Below the pieces are notes generated by a model, which saw only the letters and a list, made by a program, of their open reading frames with translations, ran no database searches and was not told the origin of the DNA. From Nautilus pompilius (lineage: Eukaryota; Mollusca; Cephalopoda; Nautilida; Nautilidae), in the NCBI GenBank assembly GCA_018389105.1, contig JACATO010000989.1, forward strand, positions 744,001 to 808,000: a stretch of 64,000 bases of DNA, in the 5' to 3' direction. Both the position numbers and the translations under genes were made by a program. Of this stretch, positions 10,881-22,687 are shown piece by piece (the first letter of the stretch is position 1; each line of letters starts with the position of its first letter).

Positions 10881-11998
10881 ATGGTGTCGTGCTAAGAGAC
10901 ACTGACATCTGTCGAGCCCTTTGCACGATACGGGTATCCTCAAATGCATCTGTTCAAGTTAATCTCAAAAGGACAACAACAACGACAAAATTTTAAAAAA
11001 GGGATTGGAGATTTGAATTGCAATGCCGGCTGAAAAGATGTTCCGGAGTTAGGCGTTCAGTTTAGAATCTTAGTTTAGTAGTTGAAAGGTAGGAGCCATC
11101 AATGCTCAAGCAAGAGTCCAGAGATAAACGACCATCAATATCATTCTTAAACTCTTGGCGATAATTTATCCTACTTATTAAGATAATTATTATTTTAAAA
11201 ATATTTGACGTTGGACAGGGCTACACCGTCAGCTAATTAGTAATTCCTGGAAACTGTAGATAGCCGCAAAAAGATGTAATCCTGTCCACAACACCAAGAT
11301 CTCTTATTATTTTGGAAAGTTCTTTATTAAATTTTAGAATGCTTTAAAATTATCAAAACACTCTGAGAACATATTCATCTATGATTTTACAAATAATCTG
11401 TTGAATGAAGAAGCGGTATCTGCCATTATTCTTGTACAATTTTATTTATTTTTTTTAATTGAAAGCGTTAAATATTTGTGTTTAATAGGTATATTTTTTA
11501 ACGGTTATCCTTCGGTCAGCACGAGTCAGCGTAATCTCGCCTCACCCATTCCATAAACCATGAAACAGACACCTTTTGTCAGAGAGAGGGAAGTCCCCAC
11601 ACTGGCCGGCGGAAACGTACTGAACCCACCTTGTCCACTGACGGGTTTGGACAGCACTTTCTCAGAATGGCAGCCGCGACTCAACATCGCACAGAACCCG
11701 CGAGACGCTGCAAGGTGCCCCGAGAGACATTCCTCCATCCGGCCATTAATATTTACGCGATGTATGGTGCGAGGTAAGCAGGGGATCGTGATGGCAAAAC
11801 GCGTCTTCTTCCAATGTCATCAGACACATCCTCACTTGGGCTGTAATCTATAAATTCTGTTGAGTGTGGGAGTTGCTTGAAACCTCCATCTTTGTTCGTC
11901 AGGTCATGAACGTACAACCTAGACCTGTACCAGCGATCGTGCCTCCTTCCAAATGCTGTAATATGTTTTTCTTTCTCCTCCTCTATCTGCCAGACTTA
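10881..11998. other. Mixed AT-rich stretch, no firm gene
   Basis: A 97-residue plus-strand frame at 11560-11853 lies in a locally GC-richer patch but has no motif I recognise, and the opposite strand is open as well. The rest is AT-rich. Confidence 0.35.
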
Positions 11999-12583
11999 CA
12001 GTAAATGCGCTTATCATATATAGTGCTGCAGATGTCACCTGTCACATCACGTGGCCAACCCCACAGTAAATGCGCTTATCATATATAGTGCTGCAGATGT
12101 CACCTGTCACATCACGTGGCCAACCCCACAGTAAATGCGCTTATCATATATAGTGCTGCAGATATCCCCTGTCACATCACGTGGCCAACCCCACAGTAAA
12201 TGCGCTTATCATATATAGTGCTGCAGATGTCACCTGTCACATCACGTGGCCAACCCCACAGTAAATGCGCTTATCATATATAGTGCTGCAGATATCACCT
12301 GTCACATCACGTGGCCAACCCCACAGTAAATGCGCTTATCATATATAGTGCTGCAGATATCACCTGTCACATCACGTGGCCAACCCCACAGTAAATGCGC
12401 TTATCATATATAGTGCTGCAGATGTCACCTGTCACATCACGTGGCCAACCCCACAGTAAATGCGCTTATCATATATAGTGCTGCAGATGTCACCTGTCAC
12501 ATCACGTGGCCAACCCCACAGTAAATGCGCTTATCATATATAGTGCTGCATATATCACCTGTCACATCACGTGGCCACCCACC
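11999..12583. repeat. 65-bp tandem repeat, nine copies, E-box bearing
   Basis: Nine head-to-tail units of exactly 65 bp begin at 11999, 12064, 12129, 12194, 12259, 12324, 12389, 12454 and 12519. Differences between units are few (GATGTCACC versus GATATCACC, one GATATCCCC, and CATATATCACC in the last), so the array is young or homogenised. Each unit carries TCATATATAG, CTGCAG (all but the last), CACCTG (all but the third) and the palindrome CACGTG. CACCTG is the Snail/ZEB-type E-box and CACGTG the Myc/USF/bHLH-PAS-type E-box. The array ends in a C-rich tract (CACCCACCCCCCCCAG). Confidence 0.97.
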
Positions 12584-13185
12584 CCCCCCAGATTTACATC
12601 GAGTCGGACCAGGTTTGAAAAGGGAACGAATATCTTAAAGTGGCTGGGCAGCGCATACACGACAGGATATGCCTGGCATGCCATCCAGTTCTTCGATGAG
12701 AAGTTTCTTCAGCCTCAACTGTAACAAACGGATTTTACGTAATACTGCTGATATTCCTAGTTATGCTAAATCTGAACTAATTAGAAGTCTCGCCATTTAT
12801 TATCACCTAGTAATTACTGAACCATACTTATAGTGTCACCGTCGGCAGTATCTGTCCATGAGAGTGGTTAACAAGCTAAGCGCTGTCGAAAATGATGCTG
12901 TACTCGGTATTAAACATTTATTAAAAGTTAGTTACCTGGATACCGAGCACTAGTTGTTTTACAGTTCAACACGCCTCTTTGGTAATTATATGTAGAATAC
13001 TGACTAATCAGATATCACGCATTTTTGCAACTAGATGTCACGTGTTTGGCATTTTAAATACCTAGTGCTTGGTAACCACTACACATGCGACTTCTAGAGA
13101 TTATGTATAAAGTATGATAAATATTTAGTAAGCATTCCTTGTATACTTCTAAAACAGGTGTGTTTAGCATCCAAGTACTCAATGT
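12584..13185. other. AT-rich stretch, no gene recognised
   Basis: A 72-residue frame covers 12506-12724 but begins inside the 65-bp array and has no recognisable features. Otherwise the stretch is AT-rich. Confidence 0.4.
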
Positions 13186-13262
13186 TAGGAGGCGCGGTAG
13201 TCAATTGATAGTTTACTATACTGTCATTTCTAAGAGGCCTAGTACGAATCCCGGTCTTGATT
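13186..13262 (+). repeat. tRNA-like SINE head, degenerate
   Basis: The sequence GGAGGCGCGGTAGTCAATTG is followed 40 bp later by AGTACGAATCCCGG. It has the layout of a tRNA-derived SINE head: a divergent A box (GCGGTAGTCAA) and a B box (TACGAATCC, consensus GGTTCGANTCC). The GAGGCGCGGTAG start is shared with the inverted copy at 37744-37888, which supports a common SINE family. No poly(A) tail is evident nearby, so the copy is probably truncated. Confidence 0.45.
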
Positions 13263-15945
13263 TGAATGACATTTTCTAGTATGGTTTATTTTCGCTTTAA
13301 AAGAAAATACCGAGTGGTTTAATCAATGGAAAATAAAAGATCTATGGGCAAAAAAAATAAAGAAAATTATGCTATTTTGTCGATTTAGTTTGCCGCCAAC
13401 TTGCCGATCTTTTAGTGAATAATGCTCACAAATTACGAGTTAATAAGTAGCCCGTATAAGGTCGATCAGGTGGCCAAAGCGTCGGATGTAAATGTTGTTG
13501 TTGTTCTTTTCCATCAAGGTACTGGCCCGCGCGGGTTGTCTGCTTGACAGAGGACGACGTACTTCCTATTTCCGCCGATCTGAAACAAAATACCTCGAGG
13601 GAGGTCCAATGGCTTAAGAACAAGAAGAATTGGAAAAAAGAAAACGCAAGTTAAAATCCCTTTTTTATTTACTACAAATGTTCACATGGAAAGTGGTTAT
13701 CAAGCATTTACGAATGTTTCACAGAAGAGCACCATTTTCAGGGGCACGTGTTTTTTTTTGGGGGGGAGAGGGGTTAATGCCCTGTCGACGGCGAAAAGTA
13801 TTTACACTACTATGGACAGCAGAGACACCTCAACGCCTTGCGAGGGAAGACTTCTTATTTCTTTCTAAAGCCTAACCGTAATTCAATGTAGCAGTTTGCC
13901 ATATTCTCTTGAGATAGCAAATCGCGCCATGTTTCAGTAATGCGAAACAAGCTATGGTCGCGCCTTTCTTAGGGACTCCAACGTATTGGCTATCTGTTTA
14001 TGTGACGTCAATTGTGCGATGACGTCACAGGTGAAAAAAACCAAAGCGGCTTATGTTATTCCCTCCTCTAGAGTGCGCTCACCCAGGGCAGCATGTACTT
14101 TAATAATGATGCAATATGCAGATTAATTCTAAAGTATCAGTTGTTCCTCTTTAAAACGAGATCACGATCTAGTGACGGCCGGTTTAGCGCGAGGATTAGT
14201 TTAACTTAAATTAAAACAAGAATCATGTATACGCCGATGGAAATCATGTATACGCCGATGGAATGGTCGCAGCTGTAGGCTCCGGTTACCAACCCTTCAT
14301 ACAGAAAGATCGTTTTATTTTCTCTTTTCTCGGCACATTACAAATTTTACCGTTAACTAATCAGCTAATTATTCCAGCAAAAAGAAACTACTAAAATTAC
14401 GATTAACCGTGTACTATAAAATATAAATAAACCGTTGTGTCGTTACTGCTTCAATATCTTCTGCATAATTATGGACCCAGCAAGATATGCTAACTTTACG
14501 TGACTCATGCTGTGTCTGTGTAAAAATGTTAATAAGCCTCTTCCTTAAGCAAGCCCTCCTTTCTTGACAGGCAACCAATTAATTGTTGAACAGTTTCTCT
14601 GCAAGAGTCAGCATCCCAACCTCCTTGAAAGCTTTCATTTAGATGGGGCAGCGAGAAAAAGCTACTCGATCTAGCTAAGCAAGAACATAATTACGGCTTA
14701 GACTGTGCTGTAGATCGACGGGAACCGGTTTGAAACACTCGGTTCCAAGCGACGACACTATATTAGAAGAACGACCGAAGAAAAGGATAAAGCGAGATGC
14801 CTTTTGCTCTAAAACAATGCTTGGTGAGAGAAAATGTGGAAATATGGCGCTGATTTCCTGGTTAATTAGCTGATGAATTGGTAAAATTTGATATGATTTT
14901 GACAAAAGAGAGATACCACAATATTCTGTAACGCCATGCAATTGCATCAAGGCATTTGATAGGTGATGGATTTCTACTGCGACAATGCACCACACCGCAA
15001 AACTCATTACACAATACCTTGCTTTAAACTCCTAAATCCACGGTTGACTCTATTCTACATATCAAAGACCCATTAAATTTGTGAAATGAATTAGATTCAA
15101 AGACAGAAGTAGAAAAAATCCAGCAAATCCCAGTCCGCTATGTAAGTAGGGGCAAGAGGAAGAGGGTACTTACAAAGCAACATTTTGAAAAGTCGCTGAA
15201 CAGGAGGAAAAAACACGTAAAGCAGTTATCTACACAAAGAGTAGCTATTTTAATTTTAGAAACATGAAGAAATAACAATGGCACAATCAATAAGTTTCAA
15301 CAGACTATTTATAGTTTTTTTTTTGCTGAAATAATGCATTTTCATCATAAACAAAGTGTTGAACAATGTCTTGTTTATTTTTTGTGTTCACCTAATAATT
15401 TTGAACGCCAGTGTACATATAAACCCAAAATTATTAAATTTATATTTTTCTTTTTAAAAAAACAAATTTTTGGAGTCAAAATGAAACTGAAAAGTTTTGA
15501 TATTTTTTACGTTTACTTTTTGAAAATCGATTTTATAAAATTCTTTTAACGTGATTACGACTTATTGTTTAGCTTCTTTCACCAAAAATCACTTTACACT
15601 TCTTATTCCTTTTATTCTTAAAAGAGAAAAAACCGAAATCGATGTATCTTCTGGCTCTCGCTTTAGAAAACCTGAACACGGATAATAGAACCGGCCTCTT
15701 AAGGTTTCAAATCGATTGTCTGTTTTTATTACCTTCATCGCGGGTATTTAAAAGTTTCTAAGATTGTATCCTTTCACAAGTTTCCTACGTTGTTCTTTGA
15801 AAATGTCCCAGATACCAGTTTGTTTTTAATTGTCGCAGTTTACATCGTAAAACTATGAGTTTCTGAACATCTCGGGGATGCTGGCCCGTTATAAAAGATA
15901 CAGTTCTACTTCCTGTTAGTTTCTTTTTTACCAGTTAGTCTGCAA
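13263..15945. other. Intergenic stretch with CRE pair and small duplication
   Basis: No gene is supported. Two TGACGTCA palindromes lie 17 bp apart at 14003-14010 and 14020-14027. A 21-bp unit (AATCATGTATACGCCGATGG plus A) is directly duplicated at 14221-14241 and 14242-14262. A 110-residue minus-strand frame at 14675-15007 has no recognisable motif. The remainder is AT-rich. Confidence 0.5.
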
Positions 15946-16864
15946 TTTATTTTCCACGCTACACAAAATCCCTTACATGGCAGTTGATAAACCAAAGACA
16001 TTGCAAGGGTATACTCTCTGACTTCTCAAAATTCCTGCATATAGGCATCGTGGTAATTTTTACAGAATAAATACAAACAAATATATATATACTTAATAAT
16101 TTTTGCATTACTAGGGAAAGAAAGGAAGGCATTGCACAACACAGTATGACGATTTAGCAATAATGGGCTAGAATTTACAGGGTTTTAGCCCAATAGAAGG
16201 GGGAATACTCCTACGACATCATTACCATTCGATGCTGGCATAAATATGATGGATGTCGCAGCATTTTACATTAAAAGGATGATCTCCATACTCTCTGTCC
16301 AGTGACCCTGGCCGGTGGAAGCCCTCAGATCTGCAACGGTTCACAATCACCTGGTTATTCGGAAAGCTACGGGTCAGGACTGAGAATGATGTAAGTTTGC
16401 GCTGAGCTCGGTTTGGATTCTCTGGTAAAAAAAGGAGAGGCGGGACCAATCCGCATCTAGCACAAATAAACGGTCAGTCTCCAACCCCACAACTTTAAAG
16501 CAAACGGTATAGATACATTTGTGGTAAAAATGTAATGTAGACAATATCTAAGTCATCGCGGGATCTGTGTCTATGGCACGCTAATAAGAATACCTGTGAT
16601 AACTGAAATAAATATCTCTATTGCATTTCGTTTCTTTCTCCGGTATACGCTCGGTTTCGCTTTTTTTAACCGGCACATTCCAGTATATATTTTCCTCTCG
16701 TCTCAATCTTTGTAGTGTATTTTAACGTTTGCTCCACCTTTCAGTCTTCGGTTTCAGGTTTTTTTTCCAAAGATTTTTTTTTTCCGTTTCAGTTCGGTCT
16801 TTTGGCGCGTCTTCCGTTATTGTGATTTTCTCCTCCTTTTTTCTCCCTCTCTCTTCCTTTCCAG
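15946..16864 (-). other. Probable 3' UTR of the C2-domain gene
   Basis: This is the minus-strand sequence between the stop codon at 16865 and the first clear AATAAA downstream (minus strand, 15951-15946). It has no recognisable coding on either strand. The extent of the UTR is an inference, since the actual cleavage site cannot be seen and a variant hexamer could be used earlier. Confidence 0.35.
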
Positions 16865-17196
16865 TCATCTAAACGCCTTCTCTGCCTCCATGAGGTAGTG
16901 CCATCTGGTGACGTGCTCACCGGGTCTTTGCAAAACCATCTCCCAGTGCACGATCTCCGTCTCCTCGGTGGCCCTGCGGCCGAAACGGACCTGGCCGATG
17001 GGCTCGTCGCTCCGCAGATGCTCGTGGTCGTACACGGTGAAGTCCATCGCCAGGGACCGGAGGTCGTCTGGCCGCGGAGACACGCTGAAGCCGAAGCACT
17101 CGTTGAACGCCGGATCCGTGGTCTTCTTCCGCGTTTTTGTCTGCCTCTTGATGGCGGCCGACCCGCCTTGGGAAACCTCCACTCGGACGTACGGAT
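16865..17196 (-). CDS. Last coding exon of a synaptotagmin-like C2 protein
   Basis: Minus-strand terminal exon of 332 nt: acceptor TTCTTTGCACAG, then two bases completing an aspartate codon, 109 codons and TGA. It encodes the second half or more of a C2 domain, in family order. PYVRVEVSQGG (the D/SDPYVKV strand) comes first, then the basic IKRQTKTRKKTTDPAFNECF, matching the KKKT.VKK.TLNPVFNE.F segment of synaptotagmin C2B domains. LAMDFTVYDHEHLRSDEPIG and the C-terminal HWEMVLQRP...VTRWHYL, matching HW..ML..PR.P...WH.L, follow. Such proteins tether vesicles to membranes, in many members in response to calcium. Here the second aspartate of the DWD-type calcium loop is glutamate (YDHEH), so calcium binding may be weakened or absent. 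The first part of the C2 domain, any C2A domain and the membrane anchor would lie at higher coordinates; none was found in this window. I cannot choose between the synaptotagmin paralogues. Codons are strongly GC-biased compared with the flanks. Confidence 0.9.
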
Positions 17197-17203
17197 CTGT
17201 GCA

Positions 17204-17207
17204 AAGA

Positions 17208-17249
<42 letters not shown>

Positions 17250-17270
17250 GGAGAGAGAGGGAGAGGAGTC
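17204..17270. repeat. (GA)n microsatellite forming an intron's pyrimidine tract
   Basis: On the minus strand this reads as a CT repeat directly before the acceptor of the C2-domain exon. It therefore serves as the polypyrimidine tract. Interruptions are few (AAAG near 17230, GGG near 17248 and 17259). Confidence 0.9.
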
Positions 17271-17343
17271 GTGGCGTTAAGGCGAGTTTAACCCCTTTCT
17301 TTCCGACATTGTAAAACTTACAACAGAAATAAATTTTAATTAA

Positions 17344-17368
17344 ACAACAACAACAACAACAACAACAA
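17344..17368. repeat. (CAA)n microsatellite
   Basis: About 24 bp of CAA repeat in the intron upstream of the C2-domain exon. Confidence 0.9.
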
Positions 17369-17949
17369 AAAGCAGCCTCAGCCTCGGCTCGAAGCGGTTG
17401 GGTCTGAAACACAAAAGACGAAAGAATATATTTAGCAAGTCATCCCATAATACTCTGCGTGGGAAAAGTTAAAAAAAAGTTCTTGCAATTTCCTTTTTTT
17501 AAAAATTAATAATGAGTGGTGCGTTTTCCATCTTTCGTTTCCCCCGTTTCCTTTTCCCGCCTCCCTCCTTCTCCGCCACTTTAAAAAAACCAGAACCACT
17601 TGTCTTGCCAAGCTTCAGCTGAGCAGTTTCGGAAGTCGTCGGCAACCCGCCGTCCAAGATTACACGACGCCATGAATCGCATAGTATTTCCCACCTCTTG
17701 CATTTTTACCATTACATGCCTGGTAACAAGTCTTTTGAAGACTTTCTATAAGTCTATTAAAAATTTCCGCTGCTAAAAGGAAGAGCGACGCTATAACGGA
17801 CTCGGGTGGGAATCGATCAACAGGTTGATGTTTCATCTCTTCCGCTCAGCATGGAAGACATGGCAGCGGTCGTTCAAGCACAAAGCGTTGTCTCGTATCC
17901 CAGTAGATCTTACATGGTCTTCGGAAAAAACGTTACAGCTTTGGAATTT

Positions 17950-18642
17950 GTGTGTGTGTGTGTTTGTCTGTGTGTGTGTGTTTGTGTGTGTGTGTTTGTG
18001 TGTGTGTCTGTGTGTGTGTTTCTGTGTGTGTGTGTTTGTGTGTGTATTTGTGTGTGTATGTGTGTTGTGTGTGTTTGTGTGTGTATTTGTGTGTGTTGTG
18101 TTTGTGTGTGTGTGTATTTGTGTGTGTATGTGTTTGTGTGTGTGGTGTGTGTGTGTGTGTTTGTGTGTGTGTTTGTGTGTGTGTGTTATGTGTGTGTTGT
18201 GTGTGTGTGTTGTGTGTGTGTGTTTGTGTGTGTGTTTGTGTGTGTGTGTGTATGTGTGTGTTTTGTGTGGTGTGTGTGTGTGTTGTGTTGTGTGTGTGTG
18301 TGTGTATTGTGTGTTTGTATGTATGTGTGTGTGTTTGTGTGTGTGTTTGTGTTTGTGTGTGTTTGTGTGTGTGTTTGTGTGTGTGTCTGTGTGTGTTTGT
18401 GTGTGTATTGTGTGTTTCTGTGTGTGTGTGTTTGTGTGTGTGTATTTGTGTGTGTTTGTGTGTGTGTCTGTGTGTGTTTGTGTGTGTATTGTGTATTTGT
18501 ATGTATGTGTGTGTGTGTTTCTGTGTGTGTGTGTTGTTGTGTGTGTGTTTGTGTGTGTGTGTGTTTTGTGTGTGTGTGTGTGTGTTTGTGTGTGTGTATT
18601 TGTGTGTGTGTGTGTTTTGTGTGTGTATGTGTGTGTTTTGCT
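17950..18642. repeat. Long interrupted (TG)n tract
   Basis: Nearly 700 bp of TG repeat with frequent single-base interruptions (TTTG, TCTG, TATG, TGTTG), giving higher-order patterns such as TGTGTGTGTTTG. All reading frames on both strands stay open and give Val-Cys or His-Thr repeats; these are artefacts of composition. It lies in the presumed intron of the C2-domain gene. Confidence 0.97.
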
Positions 18643-20460
18643 TGTCTTTCGTTTGAAAACTAGGCAAAAGGGAGCCTTACATGTACACATTCTGATATCT
18701 AGTGGCATCTGTGACACAGAACGCCAGCTATTTTAGACAGAGGGGACTGGACTGGAAAGTTTTCTCTAACGGTCTGCCTTAAATTTTCCACAGAGCAAGC
18801 GTCCCAGATGGCTGGAAGATGTGGCGCCATTACCATAGTTATACCTCAGCAACAGCGTCATATATGACGCACTTATCGATTCTGGTTTCTAAGTGGCGAC
18901 GCGATGTGCTTAACTCTTCGAGAAAAGGTTAACCTTGGTTGGGGAAGGTCACATTCAAAAAAATGACGACATTAAGGAAAACGAAAAGAATTCTGAATGT
19001 AAAATTAATACAGTGCTTAGAAACTTTAGAAATATATATAGGAAAGCAACCGTATAGCTAATTGCTAACCAGTTCATTAGTATTTGCGAGAGCTTAAGTT
19101 TCAAATTAAAACTAATTAAAGTCGGAATTAAATTTGGAATTTAATCTAAATTGATTAGTTTATTGACGAATTCCTTAAATGTATGAGTATAATCAAGCTA
19201 AAGAACAGCTGAAAAAATGCACATTTTGGAACATAGGTGACGACTTTAACAGATATAAATGTACGGGGCTAAAAGGTTTGTTTTGACTTTATCTCGTATT
19301 TGTATGGCGCCAAATTACTTATCTCTCAGATGTACATACCAGAATTTGTATGAGCTCATCCCGAAGACAGGTATTGATTTCCAGAAGTACATTTCCGAAG
19401 CGAAGGGGGGGCATTAGAAATATATAAAGCAATGGTGAAAGTGAAGAAACGAAAAGCAACTACTTTGGAACACAATTATCGATTTGAACAAAACCCAACA
19501 TCTAGAGTTACCAAACTGATCCAACAGCCAGCGTTCGCCATAGAGGTTAGTATATATAAAATATGATGGCTGGCTACTGAAACGAAACTCGCATAGATTC
19601 CGATTCTGCGCCAAGTCTGGCTTCGGGATGAAATTCTCTATGCATATTAAGATTAATTTGTTATGTACAGATGCTGACCTTTGTGGAACAAATCTGACCA
19701 AAAGAAATAAACAAAAAAAAAAAAATGGTTTATTACACAGAATGCAAAAAAAATTCTATTAAACCGAAAACAAATTGACTCACTGCACGAACGAAATGGT
19801 GACTAATCTTTTTTTTTATATTTTTGCTATATAATAAAGAAGCATTCAATTATAATGTTTCTATTTGCGTGTGGTTCGTTGTCCACGTTGCAATTTCCTA
19901 TCACCCGCCGAGTTCTTTTGAAGTGGTAACAGAAACAGTGGCAATGTCTGAATCCGTCTGATTGCACATCTATGACGTACACTCAGGTCAAATGGCAGAA
20001 TGCACAACTATAACGCATGCGGTATTCGTTACAAAAACTGGTGGCGCCTTCATGTGTATTAACGGTATCGAAACTTTAAACCTAGTTTTACGATGAATGA
20101 AATACATTTTTAAAAAAACCTATTTTAATTACGGATTAAATCATTTCTGTTTATTGATAGACACGAATACCGTAATTGCTTTGCACATTTTCTGCTGTAT
20201 TTTTAGCCAAAGATTGTCTTCGAGTTCGTATTTTGATAGCCATATTTTACAACTTATTAAATTTCTATTTTCATTTCCTTATTTAAATGTTACAAGTAAG
20301 CACCTTGTAGCAATTTAATAGCATTTACATTTGTATTAATTAGAAATAGTTGGTTTCTTTTTATCAGGAAGCGCCTTGAGATTTGGCAAATGCAGACAAT
20401 TTGTGATTTATAGAACTACATTTACCAGTAATTCCCCACTGTGTTTTTAAATAATACAAG
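18643..20460. other. AT-rich, probably intronic; no feature recognised
   Basis: Nothing supported on either strand beyond poly(A)/(T) tracts near 19710 and 19810. If the C2-domain gene extends to higher coordinates, this is part of its intron. Confidence 0.4.
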
Positions 20461-21001
20461 TTAGTGAAGCGATCGTTCTTTGGTTAATGTCAGACACACC
20501 AAATTGTTCCAGCCTAGGACCGCCATAGAGTACGACGAGCTAGCTGTGGTACTAATACGTCTGGCTCCAGCAGAAGTGTGGGCTTTAATCCAGGAAATGT
20601 TATTAACCCTAGACACCGAGCGTACTTCCATTTCACACAAGGCTGCGGTTGGCTGGCATACGCTAGCAGGAAGACGAGGCCACCAACTCGTTCTATCAAC
20701 AGGAGACACCTCACCATCTACATTCCGCGTTGTTGCAGCAAAAGAGAAATAGAGCAACGGCCCTTTAAAAGCTTGATCCAGTATTTCCCTCACAGCGAAC
20801 GGCAGGATTCGGCAAGAATGGCACGGTGATGCGGCTACTGCGGCGTGGTCTGACCTGTCTACGGTTGTTCCAAACCAGGTCTGACCACCCAGTTAAGAAA
20901 ACACAGAGTGCTGGAGAAAACAAACTCCCTTCCGTCGTCATAGGCCGGTTTTCGGCGAACCGATTCCACAGGTTTTTGCTCGTTTCCTGATGATAATGCA
21001 T
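20461..21001. other. GC-richer island, no gene identified
   Basis: Base composition rises compared with the flanks, and frames of 90 residues (plus, 20480-20752) and 110 residues (minus, 20461-20793) overlap. Neither shows a motif, a clear splice signal or a recognisable family. It may be an unrecognised repeat, or an exon of an unknown gene. Confidence 0.3.
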
Positions 21002-21132
21002 TTAGCGTGTAACGTCTTATACGACACAGCGGGCAGGGCGTGTGTTACCGAGTGAAAACAAGACAATCGCTTTAAATTGTTTCGTCCAGTTAAACTGTTC
21101 GTTTATTTACTTATATACTTTTGTGCTAGCGG

Positions 21133-21494
21133 TTTGCGTGTGCAACAAGGATTTCTTAACCCTTTCTTAATCTAAGTCTTGCACAAGCCTCGGGCCAAAT
21201 TCCTGACGTCACCAAGCTGTTCCACATTAAGGTGCCTTGGTTTATAGCGTTTGCGTGTGCAACAAGGATTTCTTAACCCTTTCTTAATCTAAGTCTTGCA
21301 CAAGCCTCGGGCCAAATTCCTGACGTCACCGAGCTGTTCCACATTAAGGTGCCTTGGTTTATAGCGTTTGCGTGTGCAACAAGGATTTCTTAACCCTTTC
21401 TTAATCTAAGTCTTGCACAAGCCTCGGGCCAAATTCCTGACGTCACCAAGCTGTTCCACATTAAGGTGCCTTGGTTTATAGCGTTTGCGTATGC
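21133..21494. repeat. 117-bp tandem repeat, three copies plus a partial
   Basis: Units start at TTTGCGTGTGCAACAAGG at 21133, 21250 and 21367, exactly 117 bp apart. A fourth start at 21484 diverges after about 10 bp into ATGCAAAT, the octamer motif. The three full units are almost identical; the clearest difference is CACCAAG versus CACCGAG. Each holds one TGACGTCA palindrome (first at 21204-21211) and TTCTTAACCCTTTCTTAATC. The near-identity suggests a recent expansion. Confidence 0.97.
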
Positions 21495-22687
21495 AAATTA
21501 ACAGACTTCTCTCTCAAACATCGATAATAAAGTAATTCAGCAAGAACTAAAAGCGAAACCGGAAAATAAAATGCCTGTCAATGAGTTTTTCTACTTCCGG
21601 TTGGAGAAAAGGTCACGGAGAACGGCAAAGACGTGACGCCTTCATCAGTAATCGTGACGACATCAGATAGTTTCCCCCTCCATCTTCTTGTGCTCTCAAA
21701 ATTGAAAGCACTTGCTGTTTAGTTAAAATACATTGACAGATTAAATGTTTCCGATAATCAAAAAATTTTTTTGAGAAAACTGCAATAATTATTTTCCTTT
21801 TGCACTTCATAATTAATATATCTCGACGATTTTATAATTTTAAATTCAGTTTTCAGTCGTACATGCTGAACAAAACATTGCTATCTTCCGCCATTCCGGC
21901 CCTTGCAAATAGAGAGTTCTTAGAGCTCGCTAAATCAGAGAGCAAAAGCGGAAAAAGCTTTTAATGTCGATTTTTTTTTTTTTTAAATCTAGTAAAAAAA
22001 AAGAGAGAAAAGATTCTGTCTTATTCAAATGTTTAAGATTCTTAAATCGTCATGGTTACCGGTGACGTCAAATTCTTTGTCGTTTTGATCGTTCCTGTGA
22101 CTTCTCAAATCGAAACAGGTGAAAACCATTCAGTTTTAATCAGAAGCTGAATAAGGAAAAGAATTCGATAAAAATGAAAGAGCATGAAAATTCTAAACAA
22201 AAGGATCTGAGGAGCTTGTAAATTAGATGATCTAGTCTAGTAGATATCGGCGAACTTGCGTATTTTGCATATCGCCACGTTTGCGTCAACAACGGATGCC
22301 AGCAAAAAAAAAAAAAAAAAAAAAGTTCGGAGAAACTAGCAAAGAGATAATTGAAATGAGGATGTAACAGAAAACGATTAGGTTTTTTGTTATGATGTTA
22401 GTGTATAAAGCGGGTTCGTTCTCAACGTAGATTGAACAAAGGCAATGGTTCCGAAAACGTTAAAGACAATCTGAAGGGGCCAAGTTATCATTATCGACAG
22501 TACAATTTAGAAACCGAAACTGCGCAATCTCAGTTACTAAGTTTGCCAGAAAAATGATTTACTACTGTATCTTCTTCAGTAGTGAACAACAACAATATTA
22601 AATTAAGCATAAACCTAGGACTTCTTTGTGACCGTAACAAAAACCGTATCTCTTTAGTAGCTTCCTGTGCTTTAACTTTTAAAATAT
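21495..22687. other. AT-rich stretch, no gene recognised
   Basis: Contains a run of about 21 A at 22304-22324 and a TGACGTCA near 22064. No coding or transposon sequence is recognised. Confidence 0.4.

Noticed and set aside
16898-17314. Plus-strand ORFs of 127-138 residues over the C2 exon
   Set aside because: They are shadows of the GC-rich minus-strand exon and run into the GA microsatellite.
17806-18736. Open frames of 234-303 residues on both strands
   Set aside because: They are Val-Cys and His-Thr repeats caused by the TG microsatellite; all frames are open on both strands.
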